Assembly: GCA_030429345.1 (NCBI GenBank) | Contig: JAUIFJ010000003.1 | Span: forward strand, 62,001 to 126,000 | Length of the DNA stretch: 64,000 nucleotides | Direction of reading: 5' to 3' | DNA from: a bacterium | GTDB lineage: Bacteria > CAIWAD01 | Shown here: in pieces, positions 24,686-33,503 of the stretch | Numbering within the stretch: the stretch's first letter is position 1 | How the letters are laid out: each line of letters starts with the position of its first letter | Program-made: the position numbers and the translations under genes | Notes under the pieces: generated by a model | Told to the model about the DNA's origin: nothing | What the model saw: only the letters and a program-made list of their open reading frames with translations | Databases searched by the model: none

Positions 24686-26269
24686 TCAGGCCCGGTAGAC
24701 CTCTTCCCCGGCGGCCCAAGTGCGCCGAATCGGCAGGCTCAGCAGCTGCTCCGGCTTGAGAGCGGCGGGATCCGCGCCCAGCAGCACCAGGTCGGCGTCC
24801 ATGCCGGCGGCCAGGGAACCGCGGCGGTCTTCCCAGCAGGCAGCTTCCGCGGCGTCCGTCGTCAGGCCGCGCAGCAGGCGGTCTACGCCGAGCGCTTCCT
24901 GCGGATCCAGCAGCTTCAGCCCGCCATAGCTGAGCTGGGTCGAGCCGTAATACAATGTGAGACGCGGATCCAGTTTCTCCACCGGCCAGTCGGAGCCCAG
25001 GGGCAGGCAGAGTCCCAGGCGGTCGAAGCTGCCCCAGATGAAATTGAGCAGCTGGTCCTCGCGGGTGAAGCGCGCCTCGAAACCGTCCTGGTCGCCGGCG
25101 CAATGCACCGGCTGCAGACTGGGCAGGATGCCCAGTTCGGCGAAACGCGGAATGTCCTCCCGGCGGACCATCTGCGCGTGCTCGATGCGGTGGCGGCGGC
25201 CCTTGACCGGCAGGCCGTCGCGATCCATGCGCTCGTAGATGTCCAGCATCTCGCGCACCGCGCGGTCGCCGATGGCATGGACCGCCAGGCGCCAGCCGGC
25301 CTCGGCGCCGCGGCGCATGAAGGCCTCCATGACGGGAATCTCCGCCACCAGGGTACCCTGCCCGCCGGAGAGATAGCGGCCATGGATCGCCGCCGTGCTG
25401 CTGCCCAGCGCGCCGTCGCTGAAGAGCTTGAGCGTGTCCATGCGAAAACGGGGCTCGTCGATGGGATCGTAGCCGAAGACGCTCTCGCCCAGGTTCTTCA
25501 TGTCGATCAGCCAGCCGTGGATCGCCAGCTTCAGCCGCCCTTCCTGCACCAGTTCCCGGTAGGCCGGAAAAAGGTTGAGGCGAATGTTCTCGTCCGTCGC
25601 CGTCACGCCCAGGCTGAAGGCATGTTCCTGGGCGCGCAGAATGCCGGCCTTGATCTCTTCCGTCGTCGGTGCGGGTTTCAGGGAACTGACCAGGCCGGCG
25701 GCGTTCTCCCGCAACAGGCCTGTGGGATTCCCGGCGGCATCGCGGTCGATGCTGCCGCCCGGCGGATCCGGCGTGGAAGCGTCGATGCCGGCGCGCTTGA
25801 GCAGGTCGCTGTCCACCAGCACGCTGTGCAGGTCGTTGGTGTCGATGTATACGGGAGTGCCCTGCGCCGCGTCGCGGATCTCCTCCGCGGTGGGCAGGGG
25901 CTTGTATCGTGTGACATGAACGCCGTAGCCCAGCACCCAGCCGCTGCGCTGGTCCGGTCCGCCCCGCTGCCGGACGCGGGCGGCCTGCGCCGCGATCCGC
26001 TCGAGCAGGTCGTCCTTGTGATCCAGGTCCGATGCGTCCAGGTAGTCGAGGAACTCGCCGCCCATCCAGGTATGGGTGTGGGCGTCATGGAAGGCCGGCA
26101 TCAGGAAGCCGCCTTCGCAGTCGACGGTCGGCAGCTCGCCGCCTTCCGGCAGCCGGCCGCTGGCGACCGACTGGATCACGCCCCCGGCCACGTGGACCAG
26201 CGCGTCTTCGATGCGCTTTCCCGAACGGGGGTCGAAGGCAAGGCAGTTGTGCAGCAGGAAGGAAGCCAT
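24686..26269 (-). CDS. Amidohydrolase, YtcJ-like (amidohydrolase 3 family)
   Basis: Predicted metal-dependent hydrolase of 527 aa. The HxH metal motif is in DAHTHTW, the lysine segment in KLFSDGALGS, further histidines in HAIGDRAV and RIEHAQ, and the catalytic Asp in LPLGSDWP, so the active site looks intact. Substrates of the YtcJ family are mostly unknown. There is an upstream ATG at 26275 that overlaps the ymdB stop, but the ATG at 26269 has the better GAGGAG spacing (7 nt). It is the last gene of the rny-ymdB transcript and converges on the lyase gene. Confidence 0.87.
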   Translation of the reverse strand: MASFLLHNCLAFDPRSGKRIEDALVHVAGGVIQSVASGRLPEGGELPTVDCEGGFLMPAFHDAHTHTWMGGEFLDYLDASDLDHKDDLLERIAAQAARVRQRGGPDQRSGWVLGYGVHVTRYKPLPTAEEIRDAAQGTPVYIDTNDLHSVLVDSDLLKRAGIDASTPDPPGGSIDRDAAGNPTGLLRENAAGLVSSLKPAPTTEEIKAGILRAQEHAFSLGVTATDENIRLNLFPAYRELVQEGRLKLAIHGWLIDMKNLGESVFGYDPIDEPRFRMDTLKLFSDGALGSSTAAIHGRYLSGGQGTLVAEIPVMEAFMRRGAEAGWRLAVHAIGDRAVREMLDIYERMDRDGLPVKGRRHRIEHAQMVRREDIPRFAELGILPSLQPVHCAGDQDGFEARFTREDQLLNFIWGSFDRLGLCLPLGSDWPVEKLDPRLTLYYGSTQLSYGGLKLLDPQEALGVDRLLRGLTTDAAEAACWEDRRGSLAAGMDADLVLLGADPAALKPEQLLSLPIRRTWAAGEEVYRA

Positions 26270-26271
26270 GG

Positions 26272-27090
26272 TCATTCTCCTCGATCGAAATCGGGACGAC
26301 TGATGCGGCGGATCGACAAGGCCCTGCCGCTGTCCGGATCCACCTGGATCACAGCGCCCTGGATGCGCGGCTGCCCCTGGGCCTCTTCGTACTTGTGCGG
26401 CGTCTGGTAGAGGAAGCGGCGCAGGGCGACTTCCGTCTTCATGCCGATCACGCTCTCGTGGCAGCCGGTCATGCCGGCGTCGGTCAGAAAGGCCGTGCCG
26501 CCGGGCAGCAGGCGCTCGTCGGCCGTCTGGGTGTGGGTATGCGTGCCGATCACCGCCGCCACCTTGCCTTCCAGGTGCCAGGCCAGGGCCATCTTCTCCG
26601 CGGTGGCCTCGGCGTGAAAATCGACGAAGATCACCAGCGGCCAGCCCTTGCTCTCCGCTTCCTTCCGCAGGCGATCGACTTCCTGCGCCGCGGCGCGGAA
26701 GGGGCAATCGATGGTCGGCAGGTAGACGCGGCCCTGCAGGTTGAGCACGGCGACGCGCACTCCGCCCGGCGCCATCTTGACCAGGCTTCCGCGGCCGCTG
26801 CAGCCGGGCGGATAGTTGAAGGGGCGCAGCAGGTCCTGCTCCTGCTTGAGCAGGGGGTGGATCTGGTAGCGGTCCCAGGTATGGTTGCCGCCGGTGATCA
26901 CATCCGCTCCCGCCTTGCGCAGGCGCTCGAGCAGTCCCTGGTTGAGGCTCTTCCCGCCCCAGGCGTTCTCGCCGTTGACAATGCAGAAATCGGCGCTGCA
27001 GTCGTGCTTCAGGTCCGGCAGGTGGCTCTCGACGGCCTCCATTCCCGGGGCCCCGACCACGTCCGCGATGAACAGCAGGGTCAAGGGCAT
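26272..27090 (-). CDS. ymdB: YmdB-family metallophosphoesterase
   Basis: Dinuclear-metal phosphodiesterase of 272 aa. The family motifs are complete: ADVVG, NGENAWGGK, GGNHTWD, FVDFHAEAT, GTHTHTQTAD and TDAGMTG. B. subtilis YmdB hydrolyses 2',3'-cyclic nucleotides and is encoded next to rny, as here; its start codon overlaps the rny stop by one base. The intact YmdB contrasts with the degraded active site of its RNase Y neighbour. Confidence 0.92.
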   Translation of the reverse strand: MPLTLLFIADVVGAPGMEAVESHLPDLKHDCSADFCIVNGENAWGGKSLNQGLLERLRKAGADVITGGNHTWDRYQIHPLLKQEQDLLRPFNYPPGCSGRGSLVKMAPGGVRVAVLNLQGRVYLPTIDCPFRAAAQEVDRLRKEAESKGWPLVIFVDFHAEATAEKMALAWHLEGKVAAVIGTHTHTQTADERLLPGGTAFLTDAGMTGCHESVIGMKTEVALRRFLYQTPHKYEEAQGQPRIQGAVIQVDPDSGRALSIRRISRPDFDRGE

Positions 27091-28661
27091 CAGTGCGCCA
27101 GCTCGATGCTGCGGAATTCGCGCACGGCGCTGACACGGATCTGTCCGGGATAGAGCACTTCGCGCTGGATGCGCTGGGCGATGCCGTGCGCCAGCTCGTC
27201 CAGGTCCTCGTCTTCGAGCAGGGTGTGGGAGACGACCACGCGCAGTTCGCGCCCCGCCTGGAGCACATAGGCCCGCTCGACGCCTTCGACGCCGGTGGCA
27301 ATGGCCTCGATCTCTTCCAGGCGCTGCACGTAGCTGTGGATCTCCTCGTCGCGCACGCCGGGGCGGGCGGTCGAGACCTGCACCGCGATCTGCAGCAGGC
27401 TGGCCAAAACTGTATCACGGGAATGGCCGGCGCCCAGGCTGCGGATCGCCTCCTCGATGACCGGGCTTTCGCCGTACTTGCGCACCAGGTCGGCGCCCAG
27501 TTCCGTGCTCTTCTTCTCCGCATAGCCGTCGACGGACATGCCGACAGCGTGCAGAAGGCCGGCGCGGCGCACCTGGCGCGGGTCGGCGCCCAGCTCGGTG
27601 GCCAGGATGCCGGCGATGGTCGCCACTTCCTTGCAATGGGTCAGCACGTTCTGGCCCCAGGAATTCTTGAAGGCCAGGCGGCCCAGGCAGAGCACCAGTT
27701 CCGGGTGCAGGCCGTGGACACCCAGGTCGAGCATGGCCTGTTCGCCGATCTCGCGGACCGCGTCGTCCATTTCCTCCACCGTGGTGGCGTAGACTTCCTC
27801 GATGCGGGCGGGGTGGATGCGGCCGTCGTTGAGCAGGCGCTCCAGGGTGATGCGGGCCGTCTCGCGGCGCAGGGGATCGAAACTGGAGAGCACGATCATC
27901 TGCGGCGTGTCGTCCACCAGCAGCTCGACGCCGGTCACGGTCTCGAAGGAGCGGATGTTGCGGCCTTCGCGGCCGATGATGCGGCCCTTGATCTCGTCCG
28001 AGGCCAGCTTGACCTGGGTCACCGTGCCCTGGCGGCTCACATCGAGGCAGGTGCGTTCCATGGCATTGAGCAGGATCTGGCGCGCTTCCTGCGTGGCGTA
28101 GAGGCGGGCGTTCTCACGGATCTCGTTCAGGTGCTGCTGGGATTCGCGTTGCACGCGTTTCTTCAGGTTGTCGAAGAGGTGCTGGCGGGCTTCCTCGCGG
28201 GTCATCGCGGCAATGGTCTCGAGCTTCGCCGTCTGCTCGTCGATGATCTCGTCGACGCGGGCCTGGCTCTTCTCGAGCTTCTCCTCGCGGCTTTCGAGCA
28301 GCTGCTGCTTGTGCTTGTGATCCAGCTCGCGGCCCTGGATCCGTTCCTGCAGCTTCTTGAGGGTCAGTTCCTGCTCGTGGAGTTCGTTGGCGCGATCCTT
28401 GAGCCGTCCTTCGGCCTGGGTGCGCTCGTCCTCCAGCTGGTCGCGCTGACGGGATTTCTCTTCCTCGATCTCCAGGCGCGCTTCGTGGCGCAGGGTCTCG
28501 CTTTCGTTGCGGGCTTCGGAAAGCAGGTCTTCCGCTTCCTTCTGCCGCAGGGCGTAATGCGAGTCCGCGCCGCGCATGGCCAGACGGAATCCGACCAGGG
28601 CTCCGGCGAGCACGCCCAGCAGCAGGGCGGCGCCCGCGATCAGCAAGGACAAGGGTTCCAT
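27090..28661 (-). CDS. rny: RNase Y homologue with degenerate HD active site
   Basis: Membrane-anchored RNase Y-like protein, 523 aa, normal length: one N-terminal transmembrane helix, a long coiled coil to about residue 200, a KH domain (GREGRNIRSFETVTGV) and an HD domain. The HD domain has lost its metal ligands. Where the family has LLHDIGK this protein has LLHAVGM, the EGSH histidine is replaced (EKKST), the SHHGD pair reads SLGAG, and the Asp of AAADA is gone. It is therefore probably not a nuclease by the usual mechanism. It may still act as a membrane RNA-binding scaffold. It follows the 6S RNA candidate and overlaps ymdB by 1 nt. Confidence 0.9.
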   Translation of the reverse strand: MEPLSLLIAGAALLLGVLAGALVGFRLAMRGADSHYALRQKEAEDLLSEARNESETLRHEARLEIEEEKSRQRDQLEDERTQAEGRLKDRANELHEQELTLKKLQERIQGRELDHKHKQQLLESREEKLEKSQARVDEIIDEQTAKLETIAAMTREEARQHLFDNLKKRVQRESQQHLNEIRENARLYATQEARQILLNAMERTCLDVSRQGTVTQVKLASDEIKGRIIGREGRNIRSFETVTGVELLVDDTPQMIVLSSFDPLRRETARITLERLLNDGRIHPARIEEVYATTVEEMDDAVREIGEQAMLDLGVHGLHPELVLCLGRLAFKNSWGQNVLTHCKEVATIAGILATELGADPRQVRRAGLLHAVGMSVDGYAEKKSTELGADLVRKYGESPVIEEAIRSLGAGHSRDTVLASLLQIAVQVSTARPGVRDEEIHSYVQRLEEIEAIATGVEGVERAYVLQAGRELRVVVSHTLLEDEDLDELAHGIAQRIQREVLYPGQIRVSAVREFRSIELAH

Positions 28662-28790
28662 GGGGTCCCTTGGAAGGCCGGCGGGGTGCCGGTCTTCCTT
28701 TCTATTTAAGGGCAGGGGGAGCGATCACGCGGAGTGACCGGCGCAGAGTCGAAGGAAGAGGATGAAAAGATCCCTGCAAACCGCGGCTGT

Positions 28791-28936
28791 CAAGAACCGT
28801 AACCCTATCATGCACGGTGGGCGTCGCCTGGATGCGTCTGCCGTCCGCTGGAACCAGGTTCACCGGTTTCCCGGTCGCGGCCTGCCATCGGCATCCTTGA
28901 GAGCTAACTCCCTATAAATTCAATGTTAGGTTCTTA
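28791..28936 (-). ncRNA. ssrS: Candidate 6S RNA between zapA and rny
   Basis: The gap between zapA and rny can fold into a long rod on the minus strand. The ends AAGAACC (28935-28929) and GGTTCTT (28798-28792) pair, next to TAAC/GTTA with one bulge. An inner stem pairs GGATGC with GCATCC (28896-28891 with 28835-28830), and a GNRA-capped hairpin lies at 28862-28875. Unpaired strands between the outer and inner stems resemble the open-complex bubble of 6S RNA. 6S RNA genes commonly neighbour zapA. The length (about 145 nt) is short for 6S, and no promoter or terminator was certain. Confidence 0.5.
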
Positions 28937-28945
28937 AATAAGGCG

Positions 28946-29278
28946 TCAGTCTGCAGGGACTTGTTTTGTTCCTTCGTTCGCGGACGCTTGCGGCGTCCTT
29001 TCTTCCGCCAGGCATCGGTCGATGCGGCGCACCAGATCCTTCAGTCGTTCTTCCCGCGCCAGGGCCTCGCGGCGCTGGCTGTGGGCCTCCCCCGCGTAGT
29101 TCAGCGAGGTCAAAATGGCGATGCGCAGGGGATCCTTGATCCTCGCGGCTTCCGCCATTTCCCGCATGCGGGCATCGACGGAGGCGGCGATCTCGCTCAC
29201 TTCCTCCGCCCGCTCCTGAGTGCGTATCGGGATTTCACGACCGAAGATCGAGAGCAGCTGCAAACGGTTTTCCGACAC
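28946..29278 (-). CDS. zapA: Cell division protein ZapA
   Basis: Protein of 110 aa matching the ZapA family: a short beta-strand start (LQLLSIFGREIPIR), then EEVSEIAASVDARMREMAE and the IAILTSLNYAGE helix, with a charged coiled-coil end. ZapA bundles FtsZ filaments at the division ring. I start at GTG 29278, which has AGGGA 8 nt upstream; the frame stays open further up but the sequence there is not ZapA. The gene follows a ZapB-like coiled-coil gene with a repeat-filled gap between. Confidence 0.82.
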   Translation of the reverse strand: MSENRLQLLSIFGREIPIRTQERAEEVSEIAASVDARMREMAEAARIKDPLRIAILTSLNYAGEAHSQRREALAREERLKDLVRRIDRCLAEERTPQASANEGTKQVPAD

Positions 29279-29560
29279 TCGATGCTTCCCTGCCAGGTAA
29301 CCGCGCACCAGGCGCGGGGCGCCGGCTCGTCCCGGCAACCGCGCGCAATGTAGGATTCCGGCCGCTCTCTTCCATCCATTCCCCGCGCGCTCCTCGAGTT
29401 CCTGGAAGGGAGAGTGACTCCGTGGAGGAAGGATGGCCTGTGGATCCGTCCACCGACTCTCCTTCGATCCCTTGGATTGTTCGATTGGTGAGGGGATCGG
29501 AATCGGAATGAAGGGATGGGGAAGGAGGGGGTGGGGAGGGGATGGAAGGTTCTCACCGAA

Positions 29561-29686
29561 TCTGCATGCGAAGCATGCAGCTGGAATCCTCAGCCCCTTC
29601 AGGGCTGGTGGTGCCGCGTTGGCAAACAACAGAAAAACCAGCCGTGAACACGGCTGAGCATCCAAGCTGCATGCTTCGCATGCAGA
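29561..29686. repeat. REP-like hairpin cluster with exact inverted ends
   Basis: Four hairpins in 126 nt: 29562-29580 (loop GAA), 29591-29607, 29639-29656 (loop AA) and 29667-29685 (loop TTC). The first and last form an exact 22-nt inverted repeat (29561-29582 with 29665-29686), so the whole unit resembles a bounded REP/BIME or MITE element. It occupies part of the 494-nt gap between zapA and the coiled-coil gene; the rest of that gap is low-complexity G/A-rich sequence with no gene seen. Confidence 0.85.
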
Positions 29687-29772
29687 CACGTGATTTCAAC
29701 ATACCGACCCCCAACAACCCATCGACCCGAAACCTGACACCAACTCGAATCCTCCCATCCCCCCCCACCAAG

Positions 29773-30090
29773 TCACCGCGACTCTTCCACCTCGTCCTTC
29801 TCTCCCGGAACCGGTGATTCCCCTTCGGCCTCCAGGCGGCGGATCATTTCGGTGACGCGACGGCGGATCTCGGCCAGGGTCTGCTGGTTGGGATCCGGAG
29901 CCGCCTTCTGCTTGCGGGTCGCGGAAAGGGTTTCCTGGCAGGTGGCGAGTTCGGCCTGGCAGTCCTGCAGGCGGGCTCCCAGTTCCCGGGTTTCCGCGCG
30001 CAGTTGATCCCGTTCCTGGCGCAAGTCGGCCACCAGGGAAAGCAGGCTCTCGAGACGCTCTTCCAGCTGCGTCAGGAAGCGTTCATTCAT
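29773..30090 (-). CDS. Small coiled-coil protein, ZapB-like
   Basis: Protein of 105 aa that is almost entirely heptad coiled coil (LEERLESLLSLVADLRQERD onwards) with a Pro/Glu-rich tail. No enzymatic motif is present. Its place directly upstream of zapA in the pheT-zap arrangement suggests a ZapB-like partner in FtsZ-ring stabilisation; this is inferred from context, as coiled coils carry little family information. It could also be a degenerate DUF904-type protein. Confidence 0.65.
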   Translation of the reverse strand: MNERFLTQLEERLESLLSLVADLRQERDQLRAETRELGARLQDCQAELATCQETLSATRKQKAAPDPNQQTLAEIRRRVTEMIRRLEAEGESPVPGEKDEVEESR

Positions 30091-30135
30091 CGGCCGGGCC
30101 TCATTCTCCGGGATTGATGTGTCACGGAATGCGTC

Positions 30136-30957
30136 CTAGGGCAGCATGCTCGCCGTTCCGCGGCGGACGCGGAAGAAGCGGTGATGGGTGTCGATCGGGT
30201 AGAAGGGGCTGTAGAGCAGGACGCCGCTGCCCGCGAAGAGCTGGACCTGCGGAGTCCAGGGGCCGTTCCATTCAGGAGCCGTGTCGATGCGGTAATACAA
30301 ATCCGTCTCGCCGAACCACGAGAGCTGCGCGCCGCCCTCCACCAGGTCGATCTCGACGATGAAGGGTGCGGCCGCCTCGACCCACAGTTCGACCTGGTCG
30401 ACGTGGGCGCCGCTGGCTCCGCTGTTGGTCCCCTGCACGAAGTCAATGCTCAGCTGCTCGCCGGACTGGACCTCGAAGCTGAACAGGTTCTCCGTCCAGC
30501 TGAAGCCGTTGCACTGGATCGGAGTCAGGGCCAGCAGCACTCCCGATTCGGATCCTGTGACACGGCACTGGCTGTTGCCCGCCGATCGCAGCCAGGCGTC
30601 GAAGCGGAAGGTGGCCTGCGGGTTCTCCAGCAAGGGCACGGTCACGGTCTGGCTGAGCACGGGAAAATCGTTGACGTCCATTTCCATGTGCTGGCCGGTG
30701 GCCTGCCCGTCGCTGCCCAGGGCCGGCGAGCCCAGGAAGGCCTCTTCCCAGATCTCGAAGGCGTCCTCGCTGGATTCCCAGTGCGGGAGCGTGGGCATGA
30801 TGGAATAATCGATGACGACAGGATCCTCGAACTCTCCGTTGGCGACCAGGTTGACCTGCCCGGCAGCGACCGTCGCTCCGCAGAACACGAGGGCCGCGAT
30901 GGCCAGGCTTCGGACGGTGCCCGTGCCCCGTCGCGTTCTGCTTGCGGTGCTGCCCAT
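30136..30957 (-). CDS. Secreted beta-sandwich protein of unknown function
   Basis: Exported protein of 273 aa with a signal peptide ending near AAGQ (residue 35 or so). The mature N-terminus LVANGEFEDP is typical of carbohydrate-binding-like jelly-roll domains of the PEP-CTERM/DUF642 sort, but no sorting signal follows. I start at ATG 30957; an ATG at 30966 overlaps the pheT stop but leaves no room for a ribosome site. A secreted gene embedded between pheT and the zap genes is unusual and suggests an insertion into a housekeeping operon. Confidence 0.7.
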   Translation of the reverse strand: MGSTASRTRRGTGTVRSLAIAALVFCGATVAAGQVNLVANGEFEDPVVIDYSIMPTLPHWESSEDAFEIWEEAFLGSPALGSDGQATGQHMEMDVNDFPVLSQTVTVPLLENPQATFRFDAWLRSAGNSQCRVTGSESGVLLALTPIQCNGFSWTENLFSFEVQSGEQLSIDFVQGTNSGASGAHVDQVELWVEAAAPFIVEIDLVEGGAQLSWFGETDLYYRIDTAPEWNGPWTPQVQLFAGSGVLLYSPFYPIDTHHRFFRVRRGTASMLP

Positions 30958-30962
30958 GACAT

Positions 30963-33371
30963 TCATCCTCTCAGTTCCACGCCCAGCTCCTTCTTGAGCC
31001 GGGCAAGAGTCTTCTTGATCAGCGGATCCACGTCCTTGTCGCGCAGGTTGCGGTCCGGGGCGCAGAAGCTGAGGCTCCAGCTTTGGCTGTGCCTGCCCTC
31101 GGGCACCCCCTCCCCCCGGTAGATATCGAAGAGACGCAAATCGCTCAAGAGTTTTCGCAGGCCTTGCTCAAGGACTTCGCGAACCGCGCCCGCCGAATGA
31201 CGGTCTTCGACCAGCAGACTCAGATCACGCAACAGCAGCGGCTGGCGCGAGAAGGCCCGGTACTGGGGCAGGCCCGCGCCGATTTCCTCCAGCGCTTCCA
31301 GGTCCAGCTGCAGGGCGAAGAGCTCTTCCTCGCAGCCCTGGGCCGCCAGGACACGGGGCTCGATCTGGCCGACCTGCAGCAGGAGGCGCCCCTTGCGGGA
31401 GGCGCTCAGCGTGTTCGCCGACCAGGGGCCCTCGCCGCCCTCGCTCCATTCCAGGTCCTTAAGGGCCAGCTCGCGCAACAGTTCTTCCGCGCGGGCCTTC
31501 AGGTCGTGGAATCCGAAGCGGCGCTCGGTGTCCTGCCAGTCGGCGCCGCGCTGGCGGCCGGCGAGCACGGCGCAAAGCATCATGCCCTCGCGGCAGCCGG
31601 TTTCCGACTGGCCGTCGGGGTGGAACTCGCGGTCGATCTCGAAGAGCGCCACGTGCTCCTGGCTGCGGTTCAGGTTGTAGACGGCGCACTCCACCAGCGA
31701 AGGCAGGAGGCTGTGACGCATCACGCTCATTTCTGCGGCCAGGGGATTGCGGATGCGCAGGGCCGGGCGCTCGGGGTGAAAACGCTCGAGCAGATCCGGC
31801 GAGACCATCGAATAGCTGCACTGCTGGCGGAAACCCAGGCGGACCAGGGCGTCCCGCACACGGTTGCGCAGGGCCAGCGAGGCATTGGCCGGCTGGTCCA
31901 GGGGGATGCCCGCCAGCAGCTGGTCGGGCACCTGGTCGTAGCCTTCCATGCGCACCACTTCCTCGATCAGGTCCACTTCGCGCTCCAGGTCGAAGCGCCA
32001 GGAAGGGGAACGGGCCAGCAGGGTGTCGCCCTCTCCCTCGCGCACCTCGATGCCCAGGGAGCGCAGGTGTGTCACGATGCGCTCCTTCGGGACATCCAGG
32101 CCCAGCAGGGCTGTCACACGGGCTGGCCGCAGGGCGATCTCCGGCCGTTGGCGGGGCGCGGCGTACTCGTCGACGATCGGCCCGGCGACCTGCGCTCCGC
32201 AGCAGTCGATCATCAGGCGGGCCATGCGCTGCAGCACCTCCGGCACGTTGTCCATGTCGACGCCGCGCTCGAAACGCCGCGCGCTGTCGCTCTGGATGCC
32301 GGCGCGCCGCGAGCCCATGCGGATGTTGACCGGGTCGAAGCAGGCGCACTCGAGCAGCACCTCGCTCGTATCCTCGGCGACCATCGAGTTCTCGCCGCCC
32401 ATGATGCCGCCCAGGGCCACGGGGCGCTCGCCGTCGCAGATCAGCACATGCTCGCCGTCCAGCTCGTGCTGCTGGCCGTCCAGGGTGGTGAAGGCCTCTC
32501 CGGCTTTCGCGAAGCGCACGCGGATCTCGTTGCCGCGGATCTCGCGGCGATCGAAGGCATGGACCGGATGCCCCGTTTCCCACATCACGTAGTTGGTGAT
32601 GTCGACCACGTTGTTGATCGCGCGCAGGCCGACGGCCTCCAGGCGGTCGCGCAGCCAGCGCGGGCTGTCGCCGACCGTGATGTGCGACAACACCAGTCCG
32701 GCGTAGCGCGGGGCGCCTGTCTGCGCGCAGCCTTGCTCGATGGAGACCTTGACCGCCTCCTCCCCGGAAGGCTCCGGCAGCTCGCGGGGCTGCTCCTTGA
32801 GCTCCACGCCGCGCAGGGCCGCCAGCTCGCGGGCGATGCCGACAATGGAAAAGGCGTCGCCGCGGTTCTGCGTGATGTCGATGTCGAGCATGGTGTCACA
32901 CAGGCCCAGGCGCTCGTCCAGGCACTCGCCGGCCTTCCAGGAGTCGTCCAGCTCGAGCAGGCCGCTGTGGTCCTCTGAAAGGCCCAGCTCCACGTCGCTG
33001 CAGAGCATGCCTTCGGAAACCACCCCGCGGATCTTCGCCTTCTTCAGCGGCTTGTCCAGGCCGGGCAGCTTCGCCCCCAGGCAAGCGTAGGGCACGCGTT
33101 TGCCGAGGGCCACGTTGGGCGCCCCGCAGACCACGGTCTGCGGTCCCTCTTCCCCGCGGTCGACGGTCACCAGGCGCAGCTTGTCCGCGTCCGGGTGGGG
33201 CTCGATGCCGGTGATGCGGGCGGCGATCACGCCGGAGAGGTCGCGTCTCACGCTTTCGCGGCTCTCGACCTCGAAACCGAGCATGGCCAGGTCGTGGACG
33301 AGGGCCTCGACCGCGGCCTCTTCCTGTGATACGGGAAGGAAATCGTTGAGCCAGTTGAGGCTGATCTTCAT
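30963..33371 (-). CDS. pheT: Phenylalanine--tRNA ligase beta subunit
   Basis: PheRS beta subunit, 802 aa, full length. An N-terminal tRNA-binding EMAP-like domain (about 40-150), the B3/B4 editing region, the catalytic-like core and a C-terminal FDX-ACB domain (from about residue 705) are recognisable. It forms an alpha2beta2 enzyme with PheS. It is 132 nt downstream of pheS, a gap holding two hairpins. Confidence 0.97.
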   Translation of the reverse strand: MKISLNWLNDFLPVSQEEAAVEALVHDLAMLGFEVESRESVRRDLSGVIAARITGIEPHPDADKLRLVTVDRGEEGPQTVVCGAPNVALGKRVPYACLGAKLPGLDKPLKKAKIRGVVSEGMLCSDVELGLSEDHSGLLELDDSWKAGECLDERLGLCDTMLDIDITQNRGDAFSIVGIARELAALRGVELKEQPRELPEPSGEEAVKVSIEQGCAQTGAPRYAGLVLSHITVGDSPRWLRDRLEAVGLRAINNVVDITNYVMWETGHPVHAFDRREIRGNEIRVRFAKAGEAFTTLDGQQHELDGEHVLICDGERPVALGGIMGGENSMVAEDTSEVLLECACFDPVNIRMGSRRAGIQSDSARRFERGVDMDNVPEVLQRMARLMIDCCGAQVAGPIVDEYAAPRQRPEIALRPARVTALLGLDVPKERIVTHLRSLGIEVREGEGDTLLARSPSWRFDLEREVDLIEEVVRMEGYDQVPDQLLAGIPLDQPANASLALRNRVRDALVRLGFRQQCSYSMVSPDLLERFHPERPALRIRNPLAAEMSVMRHSLLPSLVECAVYNLNRSQEHVALFEIDREFHPDGQSETGCREGMMLCAVLAGRQRGADWQDTERRFGFHDLKARAEELLRELALKDLEWSEGGEGPWSANTLSASRKGRLLLQVGQIEPRVLAAQGCEEELFALQLDLEALEEIGAGLPQYRAFSRQPLLLRDLSLLVEDRHSAGAVREVLEQGLRKLLSDLRLFDIYRGEGVPEGRHSQSWSLSFCAPDRNLRDKDVDPLIKKTLARLKKELGVELRG

Positions 33372-33419
33372 GGTGTGTTCTTCCGCTTCTCTTGAGACAC
33401 AGGCTCCTTGCCATGTGTC

Positions 33420-33442
33420 ATCCCGCGGCTTGACCGCGGGAT
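33420..33442. repeat. Palindrome in the pheS-pheT gap
   Basis: Perfect 9-bp arms (33420-33428 and 33434-33442) around a 5-nt loop; in translation the surroundings read VIPRLDRGI, a peptide typical of short palindromic intergenic repeats in many bacteria. A second, 6-bp hairpin lies at 33485-33499, 4 nt after the pheS stop. Both could modulate pheT expression. Confidence 0.6.
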
Positions 33443-33503
33443 CCTTGTCCCCCGCCGAAGTGCTTCCTGCGCAAACCCTGGAGCCGTCCGCTCCGGACGA
33501 ACC

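Noticed and set aside
28791-28936. Signal recognition particle RNA or tmRNA instead of 6S
   Set aside because: The SRP GGAAG/AGCA apical signature is absent, and a tmRNA would need a tRNA-like end with CCA and about 350 nt.
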